64,000 nucleotides of DNA. It comes from Isoetes taiwanensis (lineage: Eukaryota; Streptophyta; Lycopodiopsida; Isoetales; Isoetaceae). Shown here one piece after another: positions 47,429 to 57,945 of the stretch. The notes beneath the pieces were generated by a model, which saw nothing but the letters and a program-made list of their open reading frames with translations, was not told the origin of the DNA and searched no databases. The stretch spans positions 50,178-114,177 of the forward strand of contig JAJEKV010000691.1 in NCBI GenBank assembly GCA_021234155.1, in the 5' to 3' direction. The stretch's first letter is position 1. Each line of letters opens with the position of its first letter. Made by a program: the position numbers and the translations under genes.

Positions 47429-49561
47429 TCAACTCTCTAGCCGTTCGATGCTTGCAGCCGGCGATGCTCTTACTCGACTCCTTGCTACTAGGAGATATCC
47501 TCGGACTTCTTCCACGAGCATTTGCATGTCGCCCAACATTTGTTGAGAGACTTCCACTTTTGACACGGGATTGTGCCAAGTGTCTGGAGTTAGGCATTGG
47601 TAGCCGTAGTTGATCATGAACGGCGACATTTGGGATGATTCCTGCTTGGTGCTATTGTATGCAAATTCAACAAAGTGAATAAATTCCTCCCACATACTTT
47701 GTTTGTTCCAGACATAGTTTCGGAGCATGTCTTCCAATATTCTGTTGACACGCTCTGTTTGCCCATCCGTCTGAGGATGATAGGCCGTGCTCATGGATAG
47801 CTTTGTTCCAATCGTTGTGAAGAGATCCTGCCAGAAGGCACTAATGAACTTTGGATCTCGGTCGGAGATGATTTCCCTTGGCATGCCATGGAGTCTGAAG
47901 ATCTCTTTGGTGAAGAGCTTTGCCGTATCCATAGCTGTGTCCGTGGTCCTACATGGCACAAAATGGGCCATTTTCGATAACTTGTCAACCACGACCATCA
48001 AGGCATCCTTGCCTCTTACCGTCCTCGGCAGTCCTGTTATAAAGTCCATGCTGACTACTTCCCAATTAGCGTTTGGGACGGCTAATGGTTCCAATTCCCC
48101 TGGTATTCGGAGTTGTTCTGCCTTTGTTTGCTGGCATAACTGACATTCCTTGATGTAGCGGGCTATTTGCTTCTTCATTCCCGGCCAATAGTAGCTGCTA
48201 CGCACTTTAAAATATGTCTTCATAAATCCTGCATGGCCAGCTATTGGGCTGTTGTGGGTGTCGTGGAGGATCAACTTCCTTACTCCAGATGATTCCGGCA
48301 CGCACAACTTGTTCTTATGGTATAGGAGGTTACCTTCCTTCTTAAAGTTTTTGAAGGCTTCCCTCTCCTTATCCGTTCTCGCTTCCTTGCACAGGCTTGC
48401 CCATACTTCCTTGAAGTCGACATCTGTTGGCAAGGTTTCTTCTATCTTTTTCCCGAAATCGCTGAAGAGCGTCGAGATTGCGTTGCAGTGCACCCTGGTT
48501 GTCAGTGGATGCCTTGAAAGCGCATCTGCTACCACATTAAGCTTCCCGGGCTTGTAGACTATCTCAAAGTCGTACTCTTCGAGAAACTCCATCCACCTTC
48601 TCTGCCTTAGATTGAGATGTGGTTGTGTGAATACGTACTGGAGGCTCTGGTGATCAGTGTCCAACTGAAACTTCCTCCCTAAGAGGTAATGCCTCCAGAT
48701 TCTCAATGCCCTGACAACTGCTAGCAGCTCTTGATCATGCGTCGGGTAACGCGTTTCGGCGTCGTTCATTTTCCTTGAGTCGTACGCTATTACCCGCTCT
48801 TCTTGCATCAGCACTGCACCTGTGGCTATCTTGCTTGCGTCCGTCGCCACCAACTTGTCCTTTTCCGGGTCTGGCAGGGTCAAGACGGGAGCGGTTGTCA
48901 AAGCTTCCCTCAACAACTCAAATCCTGCTTGGGCTTTCTTGAGCCAATGGTCGGCCCAATTTTTTACTTTCTCCGTCTTTGTCAGGTCCGTCAGTGGAGC
49001 TGCTATCTTTGCGAAGTTCTTTACGAACTTCCTGTAATACCCTGCTAGGCCAAGGAAACTTCTGACCTCGTGGACGTTCTTTGGTGCTGGCCATTGGATG
49101 ACTGCTTCAATCTTGGCGGGGTCTGTCGAGATTCCTTCTGCTGAAATCACATGACCGAGGTATTCCACCTTTTCTGTTGCGAAGTGACACTTCGACAACT
49201 TGGCATACAATTGATGCCTTCTTAACTTCTCGAGCACCTTATGCTTTTCAATGGATTTACTGTACACCAGAATGTCGTCGAAGAATACTATCACAAAGGT
49301 GTCCAAGTATTCTCTGAAGATGTCGTTCATGAGTCTCATGAACGTAGCTGGGGCATTGGATAGCCCAAATGGCATTACGGTGAATTCGTAATGCCCATAT
49401 CTGGTCCTGAAAGCCGTTTTGTGGATGTCCTCTTCCTTTATTCTGATCTGGTGATAGCCTGATCTTAGGTCGATCTTGGAAGACCTTGCCCCTTGGAGTT
49501 GATCCATCAAGTTCGTCGACACGGGGAGTGCGTACTTGTTCTTGATGGTGTGCTTGTTCAA
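47429..49561 (-). CDS. Module A1 Pol: reverse transcriptase, RNase H, integrase
   Basis: This is a 710-codon open frame, the longest coding stretch in the window. The reverse transcriptase catalytic FFDD is at residues 93-96 ([11 protein letters not shown]). RNase H has acidic residues near D241, E278 and D303. The integrase zinc finger is H436, H443, C473 and C476. The integrase catalytic triad is D506, D567 and E603 with 35 residues between the last two (DD35E). All key residues are present. RT, RNase H and integrase in that order define Ty3/gypsy. The true reading frame extends upstream: the apparent stop in front (CIDY-stop-LN, near 49565) is a CTG-site change against the copy at 58720, where YRQLN is read. 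The 3' end is frameshifted into the chromodomain. As sequenced this is not one continuous polyprotein. Confidence 0.95.
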   Translation of the reverse strand: MNKHTIKNKYALPVSTNLMDQLQGARSSKIDLRSGYHQIRIKEEDIHKTAFRTRYGHYEFTVMPFGLSNAPATFMRLMNDIFREYLDTFVIVFFDDILVYSKSIEKHKVLEKLRRHQLYAKLSKCHFATEKVEYLGHVISAEGISTDPAKIEAVIQWPAPKNVHEVRSFLGLAGYYRKFVKNFAKIAAPLTDLTKTEKVKNWADHWLKKAQAGFELLREALTTAPVLTLPDPEKDKLVATDASKIATGAVLMQEERVIAYDSRKMNDAETRYPTHDQELLAVVRALRIWRHYLLGRKFQLDTDHQSLQYVFTQPHLNLRQRRWMEFLEEYDFEIVYKPGKLNVVADALSRHPLTTRVHCNAISTLFSDFGKKIEETLPTDVDFKEVWASLCKEARTDKEREAFKNFKKEGNLLYHKNKLCVPESSGVRKLILHDTHNSPIAGHAGFMKTYFKVRSSYYWPGMKKQIARYIKECQLCQQTKAEQLRIPGELEPLAVPNANWEVVSMDFITGLPRTVRGKDALMVVVDKLSKMAHFVPCRTTDTAMDTAKLFTKEIFRLHGMPREIISDRDPKFISAFWQDLFTTIGTKLSMSTAYHPQTDGQTERVNRILEDMLRNYVWNKQSMWEEFIHFVEFAYNSTKQESSQMSPFMINYGYQCLTPDTWHNPVSKVEVSQQMLGDMQMLVEEVRGYLLVARSRVRASPAASIERLES

Positions 49562-50389
49562 TTATGCGTAATCTATGCACATCCTCAAGCTTCCATCCTT
49601 CTTCTTGACAAAGAGGATGGGTGCCCCAAATGGTGAGACTTGGGCACGATAAACCCTAGATCGAGCAATTCTTGTATTTTGCTTCTTTAGCTCAGGTGAG
49701 TTCATGTGTGGTCATTCTATATGGGGCCTTGCTTGTCGGCTTGGTCCCTGGTTCGAGTGCTATTTCACACTCTACTCCCTGTAAGGAAGAAGCTTCTCGA
49801 TCTCATCACGGAAAGAGATCGTGGAACTCCTTAATCAAGTTGGCGATTGGCTTGGGTAACTTCTTGAGCCCTTGTCTTCCTTGCTTTCTTCGGCTCGGGT
49901 TCCTCAATCTCGAGCTTGAAGATGTATGCTACTTTCTCGCTCCTTATAGATTTGAGCAGCTTCTTAGCGGACATACATTTGCATGATGGGGTAACTTCTT
50001 TACTGTGATCTCAATGGTCTTGCCGTCGGGCGTTGGGAAGGTCACCTTCAGCTTTCCACAATCTATGATGGCCCTGGCTGGACCAAAGGTACTCCATTCC
50101 AACGATCAAGTCGTATTTGCCAATGCCCATTACTTCCGCCCCATCACGGATATTAATTCACGGCAAGTCAATGTCGAAGTTGATTCTCTTCATTTTGTAT
50201 GTCTTCTTGCCCGCTTGCCAAGATTACGGGCCTTGGTTTTGGACTTTAGTGGTTTCAATTTCAACATTTCAACCATTCTCGGGGATGCAAAGTTATGGCT
50301 ACTTCGAGTCTATCAAGACTATGAAGGACTTGGCCTTTGCCCTTCCCTCTTGTGGTGATTACCTTATCTTTGGGTCTCTTGCACGATTA
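49562..50389 (-). pseudogene. Module A1: protease and N-terminal reverse transcriptase, frameshifted
   Basis: Pieces of coding text on the sense strand include YKMKRINFDIDLPWINI and GIGKYDLIVGMEYL, typical of the aspartic protease body and the linker to reverse transcriptase. Next come [13 protein letters not shown]-like residues of the RT start. The protease DTG/DSG active site should lie near 50400-50430 and cannot be read cleanly because of frame changes. The aligned copy is 58870-59560. Confidence 0.7.
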
Positions 50390-51694
50390 CGTATCTATAG
50401 CGGCGAAGATGTGGCACTCACCACGATGTGTTGCGTGCTTCCTCGCCGTCCTCGTCGGCGGGGTGTCCCATCCCCAACTTCGCTGGCGGAGCTCATAACA
50501 AATGGGCGGTTCATTTTGCCGGTGGCCCGGCTGGAAACATCTAAAGCAGTTTTGCTTCTCCATGCATTCTGCCTTTTCTCCTTGGGCATCGCCCAAGAAG
50601 GACGTGCAGCTTTCGAGTAGTTGGATCCTTCTGTTTGTCATGAAGGACACACGCTTTCTTTCTGTTTGTTTCTTTCAGTTTGCTATTATATGGGGACTTT
50701 CTTTGGGCTTGTATTGGCTGCCCTAGGATGTGTAAAGCTCCCTGTTGCTTTCCCTCTGTCGATAGTAAGGCTGCCTCACTTATTTGTTTCGCGGTCCCGA
50801 TCCTTTGCAAACTAATTGCCTTGGACTCAAGCCGGGGACCTTTGTTTTGGGGTCTATTGCCCTTACGAGTTTCTGAGTTCCTCGTTCAGCCCTTCTATGT
50901 AGCTTTCCTTTGCGTGTTTTTTTCGGTTTAGGCACATCTGAGTCTTAGCCTCGTGAATTCTTGATTGTACTTACGCGCGAGTCTTGTACCCCCGCCAATG
51001 CAATCGTAAAGCTGGCGCATCATGTTCGACTTGTGTTCAGGAACATAGTGTTTCTTAAGCTTTTGAGAACTTCTTAAATCGGCATCGTCCTGCTCAACCC
51101 ATGGGCTTTGGCATAGCCCTTCCACCATATCGTCGACCCCTTCGGGTTGGTACATGCAAGCCACCACCGCCTTTGTCTTTGTCCTTCATGCCATAGGCGT
51201 TGCCGAGTACTCACTCATTTCGTCCAGCCATGCCTCCAGCTTCTAGGCGGATCTGTTTCGCCCAGAAGCTGTTCGAAGTTCAGGGCTTTCAAACATTGCC
51301 CGATCTTTGAGTCCACCTTCTTACGGTAATCTAGGGCCTTAGTGTCCATACGTTTTGCCGTCTCTACGGTCCGGCGCACTGCTTTCGGCCTCTTTTGGAC
51401 TTCGAGTCAGGGTTGAGCTTGATTGAGGAGGTCTACGTGCTGGGGACCTCCTTCTCTTACTCCTTTTCTTGTCTTTCCCAGGCTTTCGGGCGTCGTTTAA
51501 TGGCGGATGATGCTTGGGCTGCTAGTAGGGCCTTTATCTGGTCAGATGCGTTGCATCTGTGACAACTCTTCTTACGGTGTCATGGGGCCATATCCCTCGA
51601 AGAGGTTCCTTTGAAGGGTTTTTGTCGGGGAGTTTCTTCATCTGTTGGGCCTCTCTGTTTTTGCTTTCATTGATTCGTTGTTCCCTTTCTGCAT
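50390..51694 (-). pseudogene. Module A1 Gag, frameshifted
   Basis: The start is taken at the ATG at 51694 (MQKGNNE), the first after the AT-rich stretch and shared with 60860. Recognisable pieces are KLPDKNPSKEPLRGIWP, a Lys/Arg/Ser-rich basic region, KALDYRKKVDSKIGQCL, a capsid-like FKKHYVPEHKSNMMRQL, and the nucleocapsid knuckle CFRCFQPGH..EPPIC. The last has Cys-X2-Cys-X4-His but then X7-Cys instead of the usual X4-Cys. Several frame changes occur, most near CAG or CTG words. Gag packages the element's RNA into particles in the cytoplasm (family knowledge). Confidence 0.75.
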
Positions 51695-51769
51695 ACACAA
51701 TTGGTCATGGTTATATGCGGTTAGTTTTGTTTGTTACATTTGCATTATTTGTGTTGTTGGTATAGTTGC

Positions 51770-51850
51770 GGAACAAAATATATCAACAAAACATTTAAAA
51801 ATGCGAGAAGAAGTTATATTTATATTATATAATATGTTTACTACAAAAGA
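51770..51850 (-). promoter_or_regulatory. AT-rich stretch upstream of Gag A1
   Basis: The sense strand contains TATTATATAATATAAATATA about 120-140 bases before the Gag A ATG. It is identical to the stretch at 60945-61015. In a region of mixed composition this TATA-like block could serve as an internal promoter or be part of an intron. Nothing in the sequence proves either. Confidence 0.3.
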
Positions 51851-52317
51851 CTTCGGTATCAAGATTCCTAACTATTCTTGATAGCGCCCGGTAGGATGGA
51901 TTATCCTCTAGGAACTTCTTCACTTGGGATGTTCCCCTTTGAATGACCCAAGTTCCTAAGGGCGTTGGCCGAAAAGATCCACCACGCAAAGCTCTCGCCA
52001 AGTCTTGACTCTGCGATTGGAGGTATAAAGCTGCGGTCCACCGCCCGAGTCTTCCACCTTTTGTAAGGTATGGCGAAGTCGAAAACATCGAGTGCTACGC
52101 TCTCTTCACCCGAGGATGGCATATTGGTGTGGAGGGGTAGCCCGAGCATGCCGGCCAAATCGAGAGTGCGTCGGCATCGACACTCCTTCTTAAGCCCACG
52201 GGGGTGAATTTCGCGATGAATTACGCTATTCTTCCTTCCATCGGGGAATTACCCACATGTTCCAAGATTACGGCCTATGTATTCTACTGGCTAGAATACA
52301 TCTGCCAGAACTACTAG
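51850..52317 (-). pseudogene. Spacer ORF between modules B1 and A1, frameshifted
   Basis: This is the counterpart of the intact 128-codon frame at 61035-61421. Shared peptides appear here in several frames: ALDVFDFAIPYKR, LGESFAWWIF, TSQVKKFLEDNPSYR. It lies directly after the stop of chromodomain B and before the AT-rich stretch of module A. No known domain is recognised. Confidence 0.55.
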
Positions 52318-52852
52318 CTAACCTCCTGGCAAGTCGGGGTCGACCAAGTCGGAAACGACTCGCCCATCAAACTCCTTCATAAACTCTAGGTATTGCTTCT
52401 CCAAATCCTGCTTCAATACCCATGTCGCGTCTTCCACGGGCAAGTGCTTCCACTTGACCAAGTACTGGAGGAACTGAGACCTCCTAGTCTTCTTGAATGA
52501 CTTATCAAGAAGTAACTTTCGGCCTGCGATTTCAACTTGCTCCTCCGTCATTTCCAATAAAGTTGGAGTATCCAAAACCTCATCAGGGTTAGGATTGTGC
52601 CTTTTTAATAAACTTACGTGGAAGACCTTGTGAACTTTGAGATGGGCTGGAAGATCCAACCTGTAGGCTTGGGAGCCCACTCTCTCCTCTTCTTGATTTT
52701 GCTCGTTCGAAGGTTCTCCCTCACTCGAAGAAGATTGAGCGTTAGGGTTAAGGAGGCGCTCTTGGAGCATCGCCCGAATCATTACCGGCATCGACATTGG
52801 CGCTGGTAAACCGCTGGCGGGCTTTCCTCATGATCTGCTTGGTTCGTGCCAT
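52318..52852 (-). CDS. Module B1: Gag N-terminus fused to chromodomain by internal deletion
   Basis: A 159-codon open frame ends at 52318. Its last 120 residues match the end of the intact B module at 61481: KVHKVFHVSLLKRH linker, then the chromodomain with FLQYLVKWKHLPVEDATWVL, then a short tail to DPDLPGG. Before residue 39 the text is unrelated: Ser/Glu/Gln-rich, leading back through one frame change to an ATG at 52852 with MARTKQIMRKARQ, about 0.67 kb after the PBS. The simplest reading is that Gag core, protease, RT and most of integrase were deleted (junction near 52690). That leaves a small nuclear-type fusion of Gag N-terminus and chromodomain. The frame change at a CCAGC word near 52815 may be a sequencing error. 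Whether it is translated is unknown. Confidence 0.7.
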
Positions 52853-53061
52853 GTTTGACGGGTCGTCAATCGGATCTCGGGCGCCAAAGATCGCCTTAGA
52901 GAGCGAGAGCTGGTTTCTAAGGCGGGAACATTCAAATGAGGGGGGTCTACTTCTATTTATAGCTTGGGAAATTTTAGGTCAAAATTCAAGTTGCTCTATT
53001 TAGCCTGCTAAGGTACCTATTTAATTAAAACTTACACTTATTTCAGACTTTTTCTACTTAT

Positions 53062-53130
53062 TGGTCTCGCAGTGCGCCTCATCTCAAAAACTAAAGTTTA
53101 GTTTTTAGACCCGGTATGGCGTAATTCACA
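53062..53130. repeat. Leader palindrome in the array element, copy a
   Basis: The left arm GGTCTCGC and the inner CAAAAACTAAA/GTTTAGTTTTTAG are present. The right outer arm is lost. It is in the leader between PBS and the Gag B start, as in element C. Confidence 0.65.
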
Positions 53131-53247
53131 TATCTTTAAGTCATTTAAGTAATTAAAACATGCTATTCTAATTAATTCCTATCTTAGAATTAGCCTTACC
53201 ACCTTAGTTTTCTCAAATTTGTCATGTTTGAGTGACCTTGGCTCGAT

Positions 53248-53313
53248 GTCTCACGACTTAGCCTCGCTCAAAAACTAAAGTTTAGTTCTTTGCCGGTAGC
53301 GGTATTGTGAGAC
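53248..53313. repeat. Leader palindrome in the array element, copy b
   Basis: This is a full copy: GTCTCAC (53248) and GTGAGAC (53307-53313) around CAAAAACTAAA and GTTTAGTTCTTTG. It has the same architecture as 33568-33636, showing that the motif belongs to the family and not to one element. Confidence 0.8.
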
Positions 53314-53508
53314 CACCTACTGGCAATTTTTTTTTGGCACATTCTTTTTATTCTTATTAAGTTCCAATTCACTTAAGCTGTTACTAGCTTAGCATAACTA
53401 CCAAAAATGAGAAAAATTTTCCCACTTACCCGAGGCTTGAAGATCCTATTAAGTTAGTACTCTTTGGGAGTATGGTCGATTGCTTTGCTCTTGGTCTCCA
53501 AGAACATA

Positions 53509-53518
53509 GCTCGATACC
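53509..53518 (-). promoter_or_regulatory. Primer binding site of the first array element
   Basis: The sense strand reads GGTATCGAGC shortly after the LTR end, matching the initiator-Met-tRNA type PBS with the A of CAG missing, exactly as at 35231. The spacing to the LTR is distorted at a CTG word. Confidence 0.65.
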
Positions 53519-53524
53519 TGCGGA

Positions 53525-55257
53525 TGGCGTCCCCTACTCATATCACGATGCCCGCACCGTATACAAACAGGAGTTCATCCCCGCGCCCGACTATCACGGG
53601 GCCCTCCACATATCCTTTGTGTCCGCCTAAAGTCCACGGTGGGAAGAGTGAAGGGGTCATTTTACCCCGTCTTCCTCAGGGCCTACCTAGCTGCGGAAGC
53701 GTAAATATACACGTCAGTAACATAACATCATATATCCACCTCGAAGGGTGGCACATCAATACCTGCATAGACAAAGATCAGCACAATACAAGGGAAGTTC
53801 CTACCCAAGGCTCAGACTCGGGGAAGGGCCCGACTAGCTTGGGTCTCGGAGTTGGGTGAGGGGCGAGAATCATGTGTGATGGATTGGGCTGGCATAAGAA
53901 CATGGCTTAGGGTTGTCCACTCCATCCGCCCCTCCTGTGCACACTTTGCAGAGTAGGTTGAAAAGTGTTGGGACCTGACTGTAGCCCGCCGGGTGCATAG
54001 CCAAAGGGGCTATTCCTGGGTTACATCTCCCCAGTCCCGATGGGGCAGGTAGGGATCACTCCCTCCGGAGATCTACATGCTGACCCAAGGTGACTAGAGG
54101 GCCACTGCCCGGGGGATGCACTTAGTAATAAAAGGGTATGGACATCTGCGTTCGAAGTGTGCCCAAAAACATCCCTAGTATACTGATCTGTGGAAGCTAA
54201 TTTAACCCCTAAAGTATATATTTTGCCCCAGATAATGGCAAAAAAACCCCCTAATGGTAAGTATACAAATACTGAATGGTAAAAAAAAACCCCCTTTCTT
54301 GCATGCACATGTCCCGTACTGCAAAGAATACTGAATCCCCCGGGGGCCACTGCCCTTATTCGACTTAACCCACTGGAAGGTGAACTCCACCCCACGGGTG
54401 TCGAGCCCATGCCTTACCCACACTCAGTGGCAAGCCATTAGACCTAGTCACTCTGATCCCCAGTAGGCCTTACACACCAGAGGGATCGGTCAAGGGTCAG
54501 AACACGAACCTCATTCTAAGCCAGTCTGGCCCCTTCACCCACAACCAGGTGGGGTTCTTGTGCACAGGCCGAATTCTAGTAATGCACTAAGAGGGACTAG
54601 CTAGGAGCATCATCTACTAAGCTTTAAGTCTCTACCCACCCTTCCCAATACAATGAGTCCACAGAATACAACCATCCATCATATGATCATAAATAATAAG
54701 AACTAATCTAATACATAGAGTCAATTCTTTAGTTAGAGTCAATCTCAGGGTCTGTTGGGCTACTAAGGGCGATTTAATAGGCTAAACCTACTAGTTCGAA
54801 GGCTGGAATGAGGTTTAAGCTATTCAATCGACCAAATACTGATCCCTGGTTCCTCCTCTTGATCGAGGCGTCCATGTCTGATTACGCCTCGGGATGCGGT
54901 CGGAAGGATGATCGACAAGGCTGGGGCGTCTTTGGCGGTCGTGGGAGTTGGAATTGACTCCTCGGTAGCGAATCGACTCGGAAGGTGCGTGGGCGAAAAA
55001 AGGGAATGTTAGGGTTTGGTGCCTTATGTAGGCTATCGGTTAGGTTTAGGGTTCCCATGACCCTTTGTCTACCTTTAAGGGTTTAAAGGTCTAAAGGTGC
55101 TTGGCGCATTGCTAAGTGTCGCACCATTGCAAGATGCCCCCTAGGGCGTCCTTGCTTAGTATTCGTCATTACCGCGTCGGTGGGGCCGGCGATAATGCGT
55201 GTGGCGGAGCCGCGATGCGGTATCGTCGAGGCCCGTATATCGTCTTTGGGCGTCACA
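53525..55257 (-). repeat. Middle LTR shared by two internal regions
   Basis: On the plus strand it runs from TGGCGTCCCCTACT to gcgtcaca. The PBS is on its left, as for a 5' LTR, and the PPT (55258) on its right, as for a 3' LTR. It therefore serves both neighbouring internal regions. It is 1733 bases long because of the 233 bp insertion at 54111. Without that insertion and its target duplication it is close to the 1.49 kb of the other LTRs. Confidence 0.88.
54111..54343. mobile_element. MITE-like insertion inside the LTR
   Basis: The other three LTRs lack this segment. Its ends are GGGGGATGCA and TGAATCCCCC, inverted repeats with one mismatch. It is flanked by gggccactgccc at 54099-54110 and 54344-54355. 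If the true duplication is 9 bp (ccactgccc), the element ends at 54346 and would fit a Mutator-like size. The 12 bp form is what the sequence shows directly. It encodes nothing. Confidence 0.85.
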
Positions 55258-56090
55258 TTCTCCCCACCTTGAATTGATCTTTGTCGCGGCATCTTTGTCT
55301 CCTCCTTTGGGATCTTCTTAACACGCAATCAACACGATGCATACCATATACTTATTATTATAGTTATGTATTTCGTAGTATTACCTCAAGGTAATATTTA
55401 TAGAACATTATTATACTATTATTCAATTCAATAGTTATCACTTATGTCATTATAACAATAACTCCTAAAGTTTCAGTCTATCATTATATATACAATTATC
55501 GCTTGAGGTACTCTTTATTCCTTGCAACACATTATAACAAAATTGTGTTGCAAGTCTTCGTAGTTCGACCTCGTGGCCCTCCGGAGCACTCTATTGGCCT
55601 GCAGGTCAACACTACGTTAGTACCATAATTATTAATAAAATTTTTGGTTATATGGTGACCACCCCACCTATCTACATGGATGCATGGCTAATCTCCCGGC
55701 GTAGGAAGAGGGTGAGTCTTCCATTATGGCCGTGGGGACAGCGCCTATATGCCTATATGCCGCTCATGCCTACACCCTAGTTGCCCAGCGTGGCGGATAG
55801 GTCCTTCCCGTATAGGGGGCGTGAAGGCCAGATTCCTCCTATCAAAGCATATATGGGGCTAGAGGTGCTTTTCCTATCAATGCATTCTTCAATGACCTCC
55901 TTTCTCTCGAGGTCGTCTACTTCCGTGGGACAGAAGTAGACTTTCCAAGCGGAACCGCGGTCATGCCTACATTGACATTACACCACGTCCTAGAGATCAC
56001 CGTGGTAATCTCATCATCGGCAACAACGCATGCAACCTTAACCTCATAGGTTGCATCGTGGATTATACTAAACAAGCTATTAATCTACTT
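55258..56090 (-). other. PPT and 3' noncoding block of the second internal region
   Basis: The PPT (55258-55269) reads AGGTGGGGAGAA before the LTR on the sense strand. The rest aligns closely with 46124-46960, including the hairpin at 55521-55554 and the well conserved part 55640-56050. Confidence 0.7.
55521..55554. repeat. 3'-region hairpin, second array element
   Basis: This is a perfect 11 bp stem, CTTGCAACACA and TGTGTTGCAAG, identical to 46390-46423. Confidence 0.8.
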
Positions 56091-57228
56091 TCGAATCGAC
56101 ATGCTGGCGATTTCTTGGGAGATGACCTTGCCGTCCCATTGCTCCATAAAGCGTGGGTACTTGTTTTTCCGGATATCTTTTGAGTACCCATGTCGCATCT
56201 TCCACTGGCAAGTGTTTCCACTTGACTAAGTATTGGAGAAACTCCGATCTCCTTGTTTTCTTGAATGCTTTATCAAGAATTAGCTCTGGAACTATTTCTA
56301 AGCGTTTGTTCTTACGTCATTTCCAACATCGTTGGAGTGTCCAAAACTTCTTACGGATTGGGGTATGCTTCTTGGCGAGACTCCGCGTGGAAGACTTTTG
56401 TGTATCTTTAAGTGTCTTTGGTAAGTCTAGTCTGTAGGATTGGTTACCCACTCTCTTGACTATTTTGAATGGTCCAGCCCACCTTGGAGCAAGCTTCTTG
56501 CAATTTCCGATGCGGAGCTTCGCCTGCTTTACCTTGATCTTGAGCCACACATTGTCGCCAACTTCGAATTCCCTAGCTGTTCGATGCTTGTCGGCGATGC
56601 TCTTTTGACGACTTCTTGCTGCTAGGAGGTATCCTCGCACTTCTTCTACGAGCTGCTGCATGTCGCTCAGCATTTGTTGAGAGACTTCTACTTTTGACAC
56701 GGGATTGTGCCAAGTGTCTGGAGTTAGGCATTGGTAGCCGTAGTTGATCATGAACGGGGACATTTGAGATGATTCTTGCTTGGTGCTATTGTATGCAAAT
56801 TCCACCAAGTGAATAAATTCCTCCCACATACCTTTCTTGTTCCAGACGTAGTTTCGGAGCATGTCTTCCAATATTCTGTTGACACGCTCTGTTTGCCCGT
56901 CCGTCTGAGGATGATAGGCCGTGCTCATGGATAATTTTGTTCCAATCGTTGTGAAGAGATCCTGCCAGAAAGCACTGATGAACTTCGGATCTCGGTCGGA
57001 GATGATTTCCCTTGGCATGCCATGGAGTCTGAAGATCTCTTTGGTGAAGAGCTTTGCCGTGTCCATAGCTGTGTCCGTGGTCCTGCAAGGCACAAAATGT
57101 GCCATTTTCGACAACTTGTCGACCACGACCATTAAGGCATCCTTGCCTCTTACCGTCCTCGGCAGTCCTGTTATAAAGTCCATGCTGACTACTTCCCACT
57201 TAGCGTTTGGGACGGCTAATGGTTCCAA
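56091..57228 (-). pseudogene. Module A2: integrase core, C-terminus and chromodomain
   Basis: An open frame of 303 codons (56317-57228) begins MEPLAVPN and carries the integrase core ([24 protein letters not shown]). It continues through VGDNVWLKIKVKQAK and GNQSYRLDLP, then shifts frame before the chromodomain, whose end lies near 56100-56250. The triad residues are all present. It is preceded by a stop at 57229-57231, where the copy at 48095 reads GGGGAATTG against GGGTAATTG here. That is a base substitution outside CAG/CTG context, so it may be a true nonsense mutation. Confidence 0.88.
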
Positions 57229-57945
57229 TTACCCTAGTATTCGGAGTTGTTCTGCCTTTGTTTGCTGGCATAGCTGACATTCCTTGATGTAGCGGGCTAT
57301 TTGCTTCTTCATTCCCGGCCAATAGTAGCTGCTACGCACTTTAAAATATGTCTTCATAAATCCTGCATGGCCAGCTATTGGGCTGTTGTGGGTGTCGTGG
57401 AGGATCAACTTCCTTACTCCAGATGATTCCGGCACGCACAACTTGTTCTTATGGTATAGGAGGTTACCTTCCTTCTTAAAGTTTTTGAAGGCTTCCCTCT
57501 CCTTATCCGTTCTCGCCTCCTTGCACAGGCTTGCCCATACTTCCTTGAAGTCGACATCTGTTGGCAGAGTTTCTTCTATCTTTTTCCCGAAATCGCTGAA
57601 GAGCGTCGAGATTGCGTTGCAGTGCACCCTGGTTGTCAGTGGATGCCTTGAAAGCGCATCTGCTACCACATTAAGCTTCCCGGGCTTGTAGACTATCTCA
57701 AAGTCGTACTCTTCGAGAAACTCCATCCACCTTCTCTGCCTTAGATTGAGATGTGGTTGTGTGAATACGTACTGGAGGCTCTGGTGATCAGTGTCCAACT
57801 GAAACTTCCTCCCTAAGAGGTAATGCCTCCAGATTCTCAATGCCCTGACAACTGCTAGCAGCTCTTGATCATGCGTCGGGTAACGCGTTTCGGCGTCGTT
57901 CATTTTCCTTGAGTCGTACGCTATTACCCGCTCTTCTTGCATCAC
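57229..57945 (-). CDS. Module A2: RNase H and integrase zinc finger
   Basis: This is a 238-codon open frame, nearly identical to residues 252-488 of the frame at 47429-49561. It contains [18 protein letters not shown] and [10 protein letters not shown] of RNase H, the ADALSR linker, and the H-H-C-C zinc finger ending [11 protein letters not shown]. The upstream part, including the first RNase H aspartate, is in another frame (58141 side), and it ends in the stop described at 57229. It is part of one broken polyprotein. Confidence 0.9.
   Translation of the reverse strand: MMQEERVIAYDSRKMNDAETRYPTHDQELLAVVRALRIWRHYLLGRKFQLDTDHQSLQYVFTQPHLNLRQRRWMEFLEEYDFEIVYKPGKLNVVADALSRHPLTTRVHCNAISTLFSDFGKKIEETLPTDVDFKEVWASLCKEARTDKEREAFKNFKKEGNLLYHKNKLCVPESSGVRKLILHDTHNSPIAGHAGFMKTYFKVRSSYYWPGMKKQIARYIKECQLCQQTKAEQLRILG

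Larger units (their letters stand above)
44628..55257 (-). mobile_element. Gypsy chromovirus, LTR-B1-A1-LTR
   Basis: Sense order: 5' LTR (53525-55257), PBS, leader with palindromes, B1 Gag N-terminus fused to chromodomain, spacer ORF, AT-rich stretch, module A1 Gag-protease-RT-RNase H-integrase-chromodomain, PPT, 3' LTR (44628-46123). Two chromodomain-ending modules lie within one LTR pair, and no LTR sequence is found between them. Confidence 0.85.
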
